From Patiria pectinifera (Eukaryota > Echinodermata > Asteroidea > Valvatida > Asterinidae): a stretch of DNA of 64,000 nt. The stretch spans positions 11,062,863 through 11,126,862 of the forward strand of contig CM057135.1 in assembly GCA_029964075.1 (NCBI GenBank), read 5' to 3'. Both the position numbers and the translations under genes were made by a program. Position 1 is the first letter of the stretch. Each line of letters starts with the position of its first letter. This document shows positions 11,121-19,803 of this stretch, one piece after another. Below the pieces are notes generated by a model, which did no database searches, was not told where the DNA came from, and saw nothing but the letters and a program-made list of their open reading frames with translations.

Positions 11121-11683
11121 AACTTACTTTAACCGAACAAGATCACAACGCAGAACATAAAGATCGTTTGTGCGGTGTCGTAGCAGCGGGAAACTCTAGA
11201 AAGTACTTGGGAAAGGAATACACCGTTAAACATATCGAAGCTCTTGACAGTAAAGAACTCGACAAGCTGTATCATCTGTACGAAACTAAATTTGGAAATG
11301 AAATTGTTCAAACTGTTGGTAAATACACTTTAAGTCTATTTTCGAGAGTGTTAGCTGTGGTTACACCCGTACAAGTTTTAGGATATAACGTCACTATAGA
11401 TTCTGAAGAAGAACTCACCAACGACTTGAGTTCTGATCCTATTATAAGCGCGAGTATGGCTGGTATGTTGAGCGACGTTTGTTACAAGTACGGAACTTTA
11501 ATATCACCCCTAGTTGCTACGATTATCACAACAAAACATTTGAAATTCAATAAACCTAATATAATAAATGGAAGATCAGAAAGCAGCGACAGCAACGCCT
11601 GCAGCTCAACCAGCAGAGACAGAGACGCCCCAACCGATAAAAACAATGCCATCACCGACGGTAACGAGAGTGACCAAGACTAA
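11108..11683 (+). CDS. Polinton protein of unknown function
   Basis: The 191-residue product is not recognised. The first about 155 residues look like a real folded domain: a charged N-terminus, then helices (HIEALDSKELDKLYHLYE), then a hydrophobic helix (YTLSLFSRVLAVVTPVQVL) and a C-terminal helix with SPLVATIITTKHLKF. The last about 37 residues are low-complexity Ser/Asp-rich and are read from the same DNA as the start of the next gene (11568) in another frame. The original stop may therefore have been lost by an indel near 11560. The start follows TTAATTAA directly, as for its neighbours. Confidence 0.6.
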   Translation: MEDLKLTLTEQDHNAEHKDRLCGVVAAGNSRKYLGKEYTVKHIEALDSKELDKLYHLYETKFGNEIVQTVGKYTLSLFSRVLAVVTPVQVLGYNVTIDSEEELTNDLSSDPIISASMAGMLSDVCYKYGTLISPLVATIITTKHLKFNKPNIINGRSESSDSNACSSTSRDRDAPTDKNNAITDGNESDQD

Positions 11684-11951
11684 AAATCCTAAACGAATAC
11701 AGCAGGGTAAAGCTTTAGCCGAGCACAATAGACAGATGAAATTAAAATTAGCAAAAATGGACGTAACATCGGTCGATAATACGAGCTCACCAGACTACAA
11801 CTCTTGGGCGATGTGGAGGGCCATAGCGTCTATAATAGGGGTGGGGCTGCTGGTACTAAAAAGTAAGGCAACTGCGCCGGTAATACAGCCAGTGCCGGTA
11901 GTCACGCAACCCACTACACCCAGCGCCCCCAAAACGCTAGACATGGAATAA
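11568..11951 (+). CDS. Pro/Thr-rich protein with a membrane segment
   Basis: The 127-residue product has no recognised function. The N-terminal 40 residues are rich in Ala, Pro, Thr and Glu, followed by a basic stretch (KTKNPKRIQQGKALAEH). A single membrane segment (AIASIIGVGLLVLKS) lies near residues 83-98, with a short Pro/Thr/Val tail. The start ATG directly follows CTAATATAATAA. It overlaps the end of the preceding frame by 116 bp. Gene order places it among candidate virion membrane proteins. Confidence 0.6.
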   Translation: MEDQKAATATPAAQPAETETPQPIKTMPSPTVTRVTKTKNPKRIQQGKALAEHNRQMKLKLAKMDVTSVDNTSSPDYNSWAMWRAIASIIGVGLLVLKSKATAPVIQPVPVVTQPTTPSAPKTLDME

Positions 11952-11984
11952 ACCAGCAATTTAAAAATTGTTATATTAAAAACG

Positions 11985-12227
11985 ATGAGTAACTTTGACA
12001 CCAACGGAATAGCAAATACGATTTATCACGGAGCCGTCATATCGGGTCTTTCGATGGGATACGCCATGATAGGAGCTAAACTACTCAAAATGAAAGCGCC
12101 GGATTTAAACAAACTAAGCGTAGAAGATGCGGCTAAATTGACGGGTATTATAAGTGGAGCTCTGGCCACGCAAAATTGGTTGGTGACCCAGGGTATACTA
12201 CCGGGCAGTATAATGAAAACGGCATAA
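11985..12227 (+). CDS. Small hydrophobic protein, two helices
   Basis: The 80-residue product is unrecognised. Two hydrophobic Gly/Ala-rich stretches, near residues 13-33 (HGAVISGLSMGYAMIGAKLL) and 52-72 (LTGIISGALATQNWLVTQG), are separated by a short charged loop. The start follows TTGTTATATTAAAAACG. The intact frame and upstream motif support a real gene. It may be a membrane or minor virion component. Confidence 0.6.
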   Translation: MSNFDTNGIANTIYHGAVISGLSMGYAMIGAKLLKMKAPDLNKLSVEDAAKLTGIISGALATQNWLVTQGILPGSIMKTA

Positions 12228-12249
12228 TTTAAATAGGTTTATTAAATAA

Positions 12250-13499
12250 ATGGCTGAAGGAGCATTTGACGATCCAGACTATGAAAGAACAGATGATTAC
12301 GACGATGATGATGAAGCAGAGACCAATCTGGATTGGGACGATACTTTTGATAATACCCAACTTACACCGGTAGACACAGAAAGCGTCCTCGGCACGGGTA
12401 CAATAAGCAGTTTATCTATAGAACTAATAAAAGAAGATGTTGATTCATTTTACAAACAAAATAATATAGACCCCGCGTTTATCGACCCCAACGATTTTAA
12501 AATTGGTAAAGACAGAAATCTATACGTTAAAACATATAAAGGTTTGAGACCTTTAACTTTTAAACGAGGTGGTCAAAGAATATATTACAAATTAGGTACC
12601 TTACAAAGTAAATATGGTACCGCATTTATTCGCGACACCCTCAAAATCGCTGACTATAAACCAACACTACTTGCCAAACTAAAAGATAAACTCGAAAAAG
12701 TACAACCCGAGAGTATCCCCATGACAGAACTACCCAGAGCCACCGATGAGGTAACCGAAATTATAGACGATTTACAACGCGACACTAGATTCAAACGGAA
12801 GGATTAAATTACAGAGAACTCCAGGGTTTAGACAAAAGTCTTCAGACGTTGAGAGGTAACCTAGAACTTAATTTAGCGCGTCTCGCAGAACTAGACCAAG
12901 AGATATTTGATGCCGAACATGAATTAGGTGATCATAGGATCAGCGAAGAAGAACGACGAGAGTTAAACGATAAATTGAGCGACTTAGACGCTGAAAGATC
13001 TGCCAGATTAGAAGCCGCAAAAGCCAACGAACGAGGGCTCAAAAGTCAGATCGCTAGAATCAAAGAAACGATTAATAAAATATTAGGCGACGACACGACT
13101 CTGGCAGAAAAGATCAGAACTCTGTTTAGAGAACAAGGTGTGACCGTAGTGAGTATTTTAGCCGCTTTGAGTTTAGCCATCAGCACGATAGTGAGTAGCA
13201 TCGTCGCTAGCGTGAGAGGTGCGGGTGCCCCAACCGCGCCATCGCCAACACCTGCACCAACACCAACACCAAAAGGCGGTATCAAAGAGTGGATTTCAAA
13301 ACAACTCGCTAATTTTGCATCTGCTCTTAAAAAACTCGGAGTGAGCGCGTTGGGCGCTCTGCCGGGTATCATAGGCAGCGTACTCAGTTGGATATTTAAC
13401 GCGTTGAGTAAGTCCGTATCGTGGTTGGCCGAACACGTGTGGGCTTTGTTTTTGGGTGTGGGAGCCTTGGTGTTTGCGTACCTGCAAAAACGATGGTAG
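12250..13499 (+). pseudogene. Long helical/coiled-coil membrane protein, one frameshift
   Basis: Two adjacent frames appear to be one gene. Segment 1 (12250-12807) has an acidic N-terminus (DDDDEAETNLDWDD), then a basic core (VKTYKGLRPLTFKRGGQRIY). Segment 2 is open upstream of its annotated start, back to about 12793, so the two frames overlap. A single indel near 12793-12807 would make a protein of about 415 residues. Segment 2 begins with a coiled coil (ELDQEIFDAEHELGDHR), then a hydrophobic helix (VVSILAALSLAISTIVSSIV), a PTPAPTPTP linker, an amphipathic region, and a C-terminal membrane segment (LFLGVGALVFAYLQKRW). Function unknown; a virion membrane or core protein is an inference from architecture. 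Confidence 0.6.
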
Positions 13500-13520
13500 T
13501 TATAGTTGTAATCAAGTTAA

Positions 13521-13573
13521 ACAAAAAAAATAAGCCTTACCAACTTTGTGCTGGTAAGTCTTATTTTTTTTGT
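13521..13573. terminator. Near-perfect hairpin between convergent genes
   Basis: Arms 13521-13542 and 13552-13573 pair over 22 bp with one mismatch around a 9-nt loop (ACTTTGTGC). The arms end in A8 and T8, so transcripts from either side end in stem plus U run. It lies 22 bp after one stop codon and 22 bp before the other, between genes at 12250-13499 (+) and 15044-13595 (-). Hairpins at gene ends mark transcript ends in some giant viruses and virophages; that role here is inferred. Confidence 0.8.
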
Positions 13574-13594
13574 CTTGTGAGATTAGAGTGTGAC

Positions 13595-15044
13595 TTATCG
13601 CGTTGCCTCGTAAGCTAAAATACCCATACCAACGATAGCCAACGTTCCTACCGTCAACGATAATTTTTCGTCTTGGTGAGTTTGTAGTTTAGTGGGCTCT
13701 TGGGTTAAAACTGTAGGTGCTGGTGTTGGTGAGGGTGTAGGTGCTGGTGCTGGCGATGGCGCTGACGCTGGTGTTGGTGCTGGTGTTGGTGCTGGTGTTG
13801 GTGCTACAACATTGTTCGTCATAGGCGCTGGGGGTGTTGGTGGCGCGACGTCATCGGTGTCATCAAAAGAGTCGTCCGGTTGAGGTTGTGCGTTTAAATC
13901 TAACACCAAACCAGTGTTCATACTCTGGGTAGCGATTTGAAGATTGTTGTTATAGCCGTCGTGCGTTCCAACCCTCAAGTTCATATCCGATGGAATTAAA
14001 TACAACCCCGGTTTCACGACAAAATTTAAAGGCGTTCTGGCATACTGCAAAGAGTCTTGAAATTGATTGATACTCGTTTCCATGTCGTCTACTGCATTGA
14101 TGATATTTTCAACGATGACGTTAAATTGTCTCCGAGCGTCTAATCCGGTGCCCGGTGATAATACGCTCGTTTTTGTTTGAGCCTGCGCACCGAGTAAAGC
14201 GTACACGTAAGATCTGATCGATTCGTTGATCTTTATGATTCCCATGGGGGTAAACGAACTCTTGTCGGGTATAAAATCTAACCAAGCCATTTTGACGATG
14301 TCGTCTTGTTCGAGATAACCCTTCCAATGCTTAAAAAAAAGCATCGTGTTTTTTTGGATCGTCTAAACCCCAATTTTTATCACCCGTGGGGTTGATAAAA
14401 TCATCGAGTGTGGTCGTGTTTTTATCATAGTCTAACGGCAAGAGTACAAACGATTTTGTTTTTTCGTTCCAAAGAAAAAGCCGACCTAAGCCATAAGTCT
14501 TTTGATCTCTCGTCTGTTTAAAAGACTTATTTTGATCGATGGCAAACGTCCTACAGATGTCGGTAAATGCTCCACGATCATAGGTGTTGCTGAGAGCGTC
14601 AAACGAGTCTTCTCCCGGTATTGCTATGGCCATGTCGTTTAATATCCTTCTAACTGTAAAGTATAGATGAAAATTAAATAAGGCTTTAATGTAACGGTTG
14701 TTCGAGTTTAAAATATCAATTCCAACACCACAGCCCGTTGTAGCGCAATAGATCGCAAAGTTTAACTGATTTTGATAAAAAGACATGGGGTCTATTTTCC
14801 AACGAAGTAAAGCATCGCTGGTATTGAGGCGAGATATTTTATAGTCTGAGATTAAGTCGGGGAACGGTGTTAAAAAGGTGTTAGACGCGTTGACCGTAAT
14901 CTCGAGTTCGCCAGTGAGATACGGACTGTCTAGTACATGCGCTTGGGTGGTAGCTTGTCGTTTAGCTACATTTTGATTTACTTGTCTCGTTACCTGATCA
15001 GCTATCGATTGTATCTGCTTTTTTAACAACTTAAAATCACTCAT
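13595..15044 (-). pseudogene. Structural-protein candidate with Pro/Ala linker and tail anchor
   Basis: Segment 1 (15044-14331, 237 codons) has a helical N-terminus (LLKKQIQSIADQVTRQV) followed by a mixed alpha/beta domain. It runs out of frame at a run of eight A on the plus strand (14333-14340). Segment 2 (14344-13595) continues with well-formed protein, a long PAPTP/APSPAPAP low-complexity linker, and a C-terminal hydrophobic segment (LSLTVGTLAIVGMGILAYE). One extra base in the A/T run explains the break. The combined length is about 480 residues. The architecture suggests a membrane-anchored virion protein; I do not recognise the family. It is transcribed divergently from 15086 across a 41-bp promoter-like gap. 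Confidence 0.65.
13710..13806. repeat. Coding minisatellite (GGTGYTGGTGYT)
   Basis: Irregular 6-12-bp repeats of GGTGTT, GGTGCT and GGCGAT encode the Pro/Ala/Thr linker on the minus strand. It is a slippage-prone block within the gene at 15044-13595. Confidence 0.85.
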
Positions 15045-15085
15045 TATTTTAGTTTCAGTTTTAATATAAAAAGACTTTAAAATAA
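15045..15085. promoter_or_regulatory. Divergent AT-rich promoter interval
   Basis: Forty-one bases separate the starts at 15044 (-) and 15086 (+). The plus direction reads TTTTAATATAAAAAGACTTTAAAATAA then ATG. The minus direction reads CTTTTTATATTAAAACTG...AAAATA then ATG. A TATA-like TTTTATATTAAAA core serves both sides. Similar cores lie directly before 11985, 12250 and 16278. Confidence 0.55.
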
Positions 15086-16252
15086 ATGCATTCGTTTCAC
15101 TTGTTTCAAAATGAGCAGACGTTTAAATTAGAAGACGTCGTAGATAATTTAAACGGTCAAAAATCTGTACGCGTAAAAAGGGTGATCTTTAACTCCGGAT
15201 ATTTTAATATTTCTAGCGCCACGGAGATTGATTGGTATACGCATATAGACGGGAGACCCGCTGAAAGAGAACCTCCTGTTGGAGTGCATGGGTTTAGTTT
15301 AGACCCTGACGCACTAATAAAAAAAGATAGAGATTTTATCGAATCGTTGATAGGTGATTTGCCCTACGACTATTTAATTAACGACGAAAATACTTTCAAT
15401 AGAGTTATAAACGATGTTATAAAAGCGTATGGAGAAGAGAGACTAGACTCTGCTTTAAAATTACTCAAAGAAGAAAAACAACAACTTTCTATAAAACAAG
15501 GACTTTTAATCGATAAATTGCAAATAAGACCAATTACAGGTGCACAACGCAATACGCTTAAGTTTTTGGCAAACATCTTATATGACAGATGGGGGCACAT
15601 CGAGGAAGGTAAAAGGATAGCGCTAGAATATATCCAAGGTACAATAAGCAAACCTAGAGCGAGAGAAATTAGGCAAGCTGGGATAACAATACGGGGGAGT
15701 CTTATCATATCTGGTGATGATTTAGATTTTATTTCTCCGAGTCATTTAGTGCCGTTACCAGCCGGAGTCACCGGTTCAGTCACCATCCCACCGGGGTGGT
15801 ACGACGTCGATTGGTTCGATTTCATTTTAAATTCTATACCCGGGGTAAGTTTTAGAATATTTAGAGAATCTAAAAATGTGACGTTGGTGGTAACCGACGT
15901 CAATCTCAAATTGTGCTTAAACAGAGAAGTTTCTCGATTACTCAATTTACCCAAAGGAAGACTGATACCCAAAGTGGTGTATACGGGGTCTTACGACGTT
16001 AATCCGTTTAAATTTTTGTTTATTCGCTGCCCGCAATTAAGTACGAGTGAAAACTTTTTAGATGGTCGTCCTTCTGACATCTTAAAAATCGTACCCGTGG
16101 CTACGCGCGAACCCGAGCCTGATAGAGTCGAAGATTTCAAAAAACTTAAAAACGGTATGATCGACAAACTGACATTTTCAATCACAGGTGAAAGGGGACA
16201 GATCATCAACAACAAGGGTGTGAGTATAATGATAGAGTTGGAGATCTTTTAA
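15086..16252 (+). CDS. Large structural-protein candidate (minor capsid or penton-like)
   Basis: The 388-residue product has an intact frame and is the longest undamaged protein in the element. The N-terminal half is charged and helical (LLKEEKQQLSIKQGLLIDKL). The C-terminal half looks beta-rich: GSVTIPPGWYDVDWF, NVTLVVTDVNLKLCLNREV, FLFIRCPQLSTSENFLDG and KLTFSITGERGQI. A Gly-Trp-Tyr turn followed by repeated strands and a terminal ELEIF is the sort of pattern seen in minor capsid, penton or fibre-type proteins of Polintons. I infer a structural role from this and from the gene order, not from a detected fold. Alternatives include an attachment or scaffold protein. Confidence 0.55.
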   Translation: MHSFHLFQNEQTFKLEDVVDNLNGQKSVRVKRVIFNSGYFNISSATEIDWYTHIDGRPAEREPPVGVHGFSLDPDALIKKDRDFIESLIGDLPYDYLINDENTFNRVINDVIKAYGEERLDSALKLLKEEKQQLSIKQGLLIDKLQIRPITGAQRNTLKFLANILYDRWGHIEEGKRIALEYIQGTISKPRAREIRQAGITIRGSLIISGDDLDFISPSHLVPLPAGVTGSVTIPPGWYDVDWFDFILNSIPGVSFRIFRESKNVTLVVTDVNLKLCLNREVSRLLNLPKGRLIPKVVYTGSYDVNPFKFLFIRCPQLSTSENFLDGRPSDILKIVPVATREPEPDRVEDFKKLKNGMIDKLTFSITGERGQIINNKGVSIMIELEIF

Positions 16253-16277
16253 TTTTAAAATCTTTTTATATTAAAAC

Positions 16278-16934
16278 ATGAGTATAGGTAGTAAGGCGTT
16301 ATACCCCGATATTTCTGGAGATGTACTCCGATTAAATAGTAACGAAGAAACAAAAGTATACAGACTTAAAAAGATTGAAGAGATTCGATCTTTAATCTTG
16401 AAAGAGAGAGACCACCGAGAGCGCACTTATAAAAAAATAAAGAGAGTGATTGACGCTATTAACTACGTAGAGCGAGGAGTCGAAGGATTGGGGTTTATAG
16501 CAGGGGCTGTCAGTATTCCCGCTCTCTTGGGTGTTATATCAGCCCCTGTTGGATTGGTGTTAGAAGGAACCTTTATGGGCGCTTTTGGTGTAGATATTCT
16601 GCTTAGAATCGCGTCTAAGCGATTAGCCGCCAAGCTGAAAAAGCACGACCAGATTAAAATATTAGCAGACTCCAAACTTAACACGATTGAAGAATACGTG
16701 TCTCAAGCCATCAACGACGGAGATATATCGCACGAAGAGTTCTTACTGATTACGAAAGAGCTCAAAAAATTTAACGAGCTTAAGCAAAAAATTAGAACAA
16801 AGACCAGCACAAAGCTTCAAAAAATTAAAAACGATACAGACTTTGAAAAAGAAGTTAAAAAACGGGTAGACGAACGGCTGGCAAAAGAAAAAAAATCTCT
16901 TATCGAAAAACTTACAAGTTCAAATTCTCGGTAA
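16278..16934 (+). CDS. Membrane hairpin plus coiled-coil protein
   Basis: The 218-residue product is unrecognised. Residues 1-60 are charged. About 70-113 are hydrophobic with Gly/Pro turns (GLGFIAGAVSIPALLGVISA, VGLVLEGTFMGAFGVDILL), consistent with a membrane hairpin. The remainder is Lys/Glu-rich and helical, probably a coiled coil to the C-terminus. The start directly follows the strong TTTTTATATTAAAAC motif, and the gene is intact. It converges on the TFIIB-like gene with a 28-bp gap. Confidence 0.6.
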   Translation: MSIGSKALYPDISGDVLRLNSNEETKVYRLKKIEEIRSLILKERDHRERTYKKIKRVIDAINYVERGVEGLGFIAGAVSIPALLGVISAPVGLVLEGTFMGAFGVDILLRIASKRLAAKLKKHDQIKILADSKLNTIEEYVSQAINDGDISHEEFLLITKELKKFNELKQKIRTKTSTKLQKIKNDTDFEKEVKKRVDERLAKEKKSLIEKLTSSNSR

Positions 16935-16962
16935 ATAAACATTACGAAAGCGATCCGCCGAG

Positions 16963-17436
16963 TTATACCTCTATTTCACCTCTTAGGGCTATACCCTCGG
17001 CCCCGCCTTTATTGTAGTGGTCATCGTATCTTTTTAGTGCCTTATTAAATTGATTTTGAGTCACTTTAAATACATCTCTAACTCGTTCTTTGTTCCATCC
17101 AACGACGTGATGGTAACAGGCCGCTATTAACGACCGTTTTACGCAACCATTTCCCCTCAATGTTTTGTAATTAACGAGCTCGTTATATTTATTGATTGTT
17201 TCTTGGACATCTTCTACGTCTTGCTCTGGACAAACAGAAAAAATAAGTTTCTCCACAGTTTTTCTTTTGTTTCTTTTTAAAGTTGACCAATTGATACGAT
17301 CTTCTTGCGCATTTTCTGCCGAAAAATCAAAGTAACGTGAGACTATTTCACCGCACGTTTCACAAACTAAAAAAACATTCTCGATGATTATATGATGATC
17401 GCACTGATCTGTTCTATTAGATAGCTCGAGGTTCAT
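16963..17436 (-). CDS. TFIIB-like zinc-ribbon protein
   Basis: The 157-residue product starts with a putative zinc ribbon: Cys12, His14 or His15, Cys25 and Cys28 (CDHHIIIENVFLVCETCG), with shorter spacing than in cellular TFIIB. The C-terminal half (GNGCVKRSLIAACYHHV, then VRDVFKVTQNQFNKALKRY) resembles one cyclin-like repeat of TFIIB family factors, in which a small-residue helix is followed by a recognition helix-turn-helix. Known: TFIIB-like factors are encoded by some giant DNA viruses and recruit RNA polymerase to viral promoters. Inference: this gene may direct transcription from the repeated AT-rich promoters of the element. The frame is intact, the start is preceded by TTTTTAATAA, and the gene abuts the right terminal repeat. 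The call is based on motifs only. Confidence 0.5.
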   Translation of the reverse strand: MNLELSNRTDQCDHHIIIENVFLVCETCGEIVSRYFDFSAENAQEDRINWSTLKRNKRKTVEKLIFSVCPEQDVEDVQETINKYNELVNYKTLRGNGCVKRSLIAACYHHVVGWNKERVRDVFKVTQNQFNKALKRYDDHYNKGGAEGIALRGEIEV

Positions 17437-17482
17437 TTATTAAAAATGATTTATTTTTTTAAATAAAGTTTTTAAAATAAAG

Positions 17483-17880
17483 AGATAGTAAGAGCCTGGT
17501 CTGGTGCTTGACAGAGGGAGATATGGGGTTTGTCACCGTACCCTCCAATCATAATATAACAACTCAGAGAGAGAGATATTTTGGGGACACAGAGGGAGAT
17601 ATATTTTAAAAAGGGGCGGGGGCTAAGTGGGTAAGGGGCATCATAGGGGTGAAAAATCATTGGAGAGGGGCAAAGTCTGATACCCTCCACTCATAATATA
17701 ACAACTCGGAGAGAGAGAGATATTTTGGGGGCAGAGGGGGAGATATTTGGGGGAGCGTGGTGGGGTGGGGTGGGAGCGGGGTGGGGTGGGAGCGGGGTGG
17801 GGTGGGGTGGGAGCGGAGAGGGAGAGAGAGGGAGATAGGAGATGGGAGGATTTGGAATAGTACCTGTCCTTTTCCCTACT
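17483..17880. repeat. Right terminal inverted repeat of Polinton
   Basis: The 398-bp arm is the reverse complement of 1561-1843 plus two insertions. One is an extra GC-rich CCACCCCACCCCGCTCC expansion. The other is a second copy of the AATATCTCTCTCTCTGAGTT-TGTTATATTATGA module with a variant tail. The arm ends CCCTACT at 17880. Confidence 0.93.
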
Positions 17881-18480
17881 ACGATATTCTATTGACCCTC
17901 TACATGTATGTCCTTGATTTACACCATACACACAATTATACTTGTTTCACATACACAGCATGCACAGTGTGGATACTCCTTAACACGTTAACTGGCCCCA
18001 TTCTACACTAGACCAACTCAACACAAGGTTCCTCCTTGCTCAAAAACACATTCCACAATTTTCCCCAAAACACATTCCACAATTTTCCCATAAAGTATTT
18101 ATACAATCTACATGTCCAGAAACATTATACCACTTAATGTTCACAAATGTTCCCTTAAATATTCACACTGCAATTATTCATGACCTTTTCTCTGCACTTC
18201 TCTTCTTTACACAAAAACAAAGACTTATTCACAACAAAGATATTACATGCCCCCCCCCCAACAGTTCTGCTTCTTGTTACCCTACCTACCTTATTTTGAC
18301 AGCACCAACCCCATTTTTTGTTCAAGTAGAAATGATAAAAAAAAACCAAAAACCATCAATAAATAGGTTTTGCCCTTGACAACTTCCAGACACCTACATA
18401 CGATCGATCGACAACAAAAACATCGCCTAAAAAAATTCCCTACCTACACATATTTTCAAATGACATATGTATGTATAATC
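17881..18480. other. Right flank of Polinton, no gene seen
   Basis: AT-rich, with a 23-bp direct repeat of AAAACACATTCCACAATTTTCC near 18043 and 18067 and a C10 run near 18250. No coding region is supported. If the minus-strand exons to the right belong to one gene, this could be intronic or 3' sequence. Confidence 0.4.
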
Positions 18481-18582
18481 AGAAGCAGAAGTATTTCTTT
18501 TTGCCTTTAATCACTACACTGTACACTAAAATACAAACACACAAATTCCTTTTCATTATTTGTAACACATCACTTACCTCTA

Positions 18583-18760
18583 TTGATGTATGTTGAGTTG
18601 AATTGAATGAAGTCTCACCCTGAAATGTATCAGTTCCTAGGTTGTTAATTCGAACAGTAGTTTTCTCCCCTGGAACAGCTGTATCCGCCATGTCTCCCCC
18701 AAACTGATTCTGATTCGCTTGTTTGGATCCTTCATGTCCCTCAGACAGACTTCCTTCCTC
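18583..18760 (-). CDS. Putative host exon ending in a GT donor
   Basis: A minus-strand open segment rich in Gly, Gln, Ser and Thr (GSKQANQNQFGG, TVRINNLGTDTFQGETSF) runs to a good splice donor, GAG|GTAAGT, at about 18582. An acceptor is not clear, so the left limit on this strand is approximate. It could follow the exons at 21126-20900 and 19930-19804. The protein family is not recognised. Confidence 0.35.
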
Positions 18761-19803
18761 TTCGATAATTCACTTGTCCTCACAGGTGACACCTATGTAT
18801 ATATAAATATATACATATATATCTCACATCATCATATTTGACGCAGCATCATCATCACCACCAGACGTGGACATAAGCCGGATCTGATGACAGTGATTTT
18901 TAACTTATTAATGTATACTATACAAATTCTGCTAATTATTACCTGATGTAATTTATCAAAAGATAATATTTTAATTGTTACCACTTTTTGTTGAGGAAAT
19001 CTATGGTTACTGAATTAACATTTTTTTACTTTCGCAAATTTAATCTCCATTGTTGATTGTTTTCTTGAATACTAATTATTATTAACAAATTATTAACGAA
19101 CAAAACAATACAATAAAATAAACTAGTGGCACATACGTCGAATAAAGATAAACTTAACTTAAAAACTAATACCCAAAGGCCTCTTACTCCAATGCCATTA
19201 CAATACAAACAAAATAAATTTAAAACAAATAACACTAAAATATAATTATTTTTAAAAAATACTTTTTTTACTTTCATTAAAATTACAAGACATTTAACAC
19301 TTATTGCACATTAGTAAAAAGCTAATTAAAATTCAATACAAATTCAAAAACTCCACTCCGTTTCAAAACAATTAAAACAAAGATAAACACCCCAACAACC
19401 CAACAAACAAACTAACAAAGATACACAGACCAACAGTTCACCAACAAATGCACATACCAGCCCAACAAACCACAATCCAACAAACAAACAAACAACCAGC
19501 AAACACATCCGAACAAACAACAAACAAAAACCATAAGAATCAAACATCCAAAATAAACCTTCAAGGAAACCAATTCCCCCCCCCCCCGAAAAAAAAATAG
19601 TACATTTGTAAAAAACACACAAAACAAACAATACCATAACCAAGAACACATTCAGCGGATCTGAAAAAAAGTTGTATCCTGCACATCTTACAACTTTTCA
19701 CCCATTATTATTTCTATATAACTCACTTAACACATCAATATAAAATTACTATACTATTTCGAACAATTTCACAAAATCCACAGATTTTTAAAATTCCACT
19801 CAC

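Larger units (their letters stand above)
1561..17880. mobile_element. Polinton/Maverick-like integrated virus, 16.3 kb
   Basis: Seen: terminal inverted repeats starting AGTAGGG at 1561 and ending CCCTACT at 17880, enclosing genes for a family B DNA polymerase, an rve integrase, an A32-like ATPase, a capsid-protein candidate and about nine small structural, membrane or unknown proteins. Known: this is the Polinton hallmark set, with 15-20 kb length, AG/AGT termini and a 6-bp target duplication. The flanking hexamers ACAATA (1556-1561) and ACGATA (17881-17886) match at 5 of 6 positions. That requires position 1561 to be shared between target and terminus, so it is a weak candidate duplication. 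No adenain-like protease was found. Several genes carry stops or frameshifts, so this copy is probably inactive unless the breaks are assembly errors. Confidence 0.93.

Noticed and set aside
14330..14342. Programmed frameshift in the structural gene
   Set aside because: Again a +1 change at a T8 run (minus strand). A one-base insertion or sequencing error explains it better.
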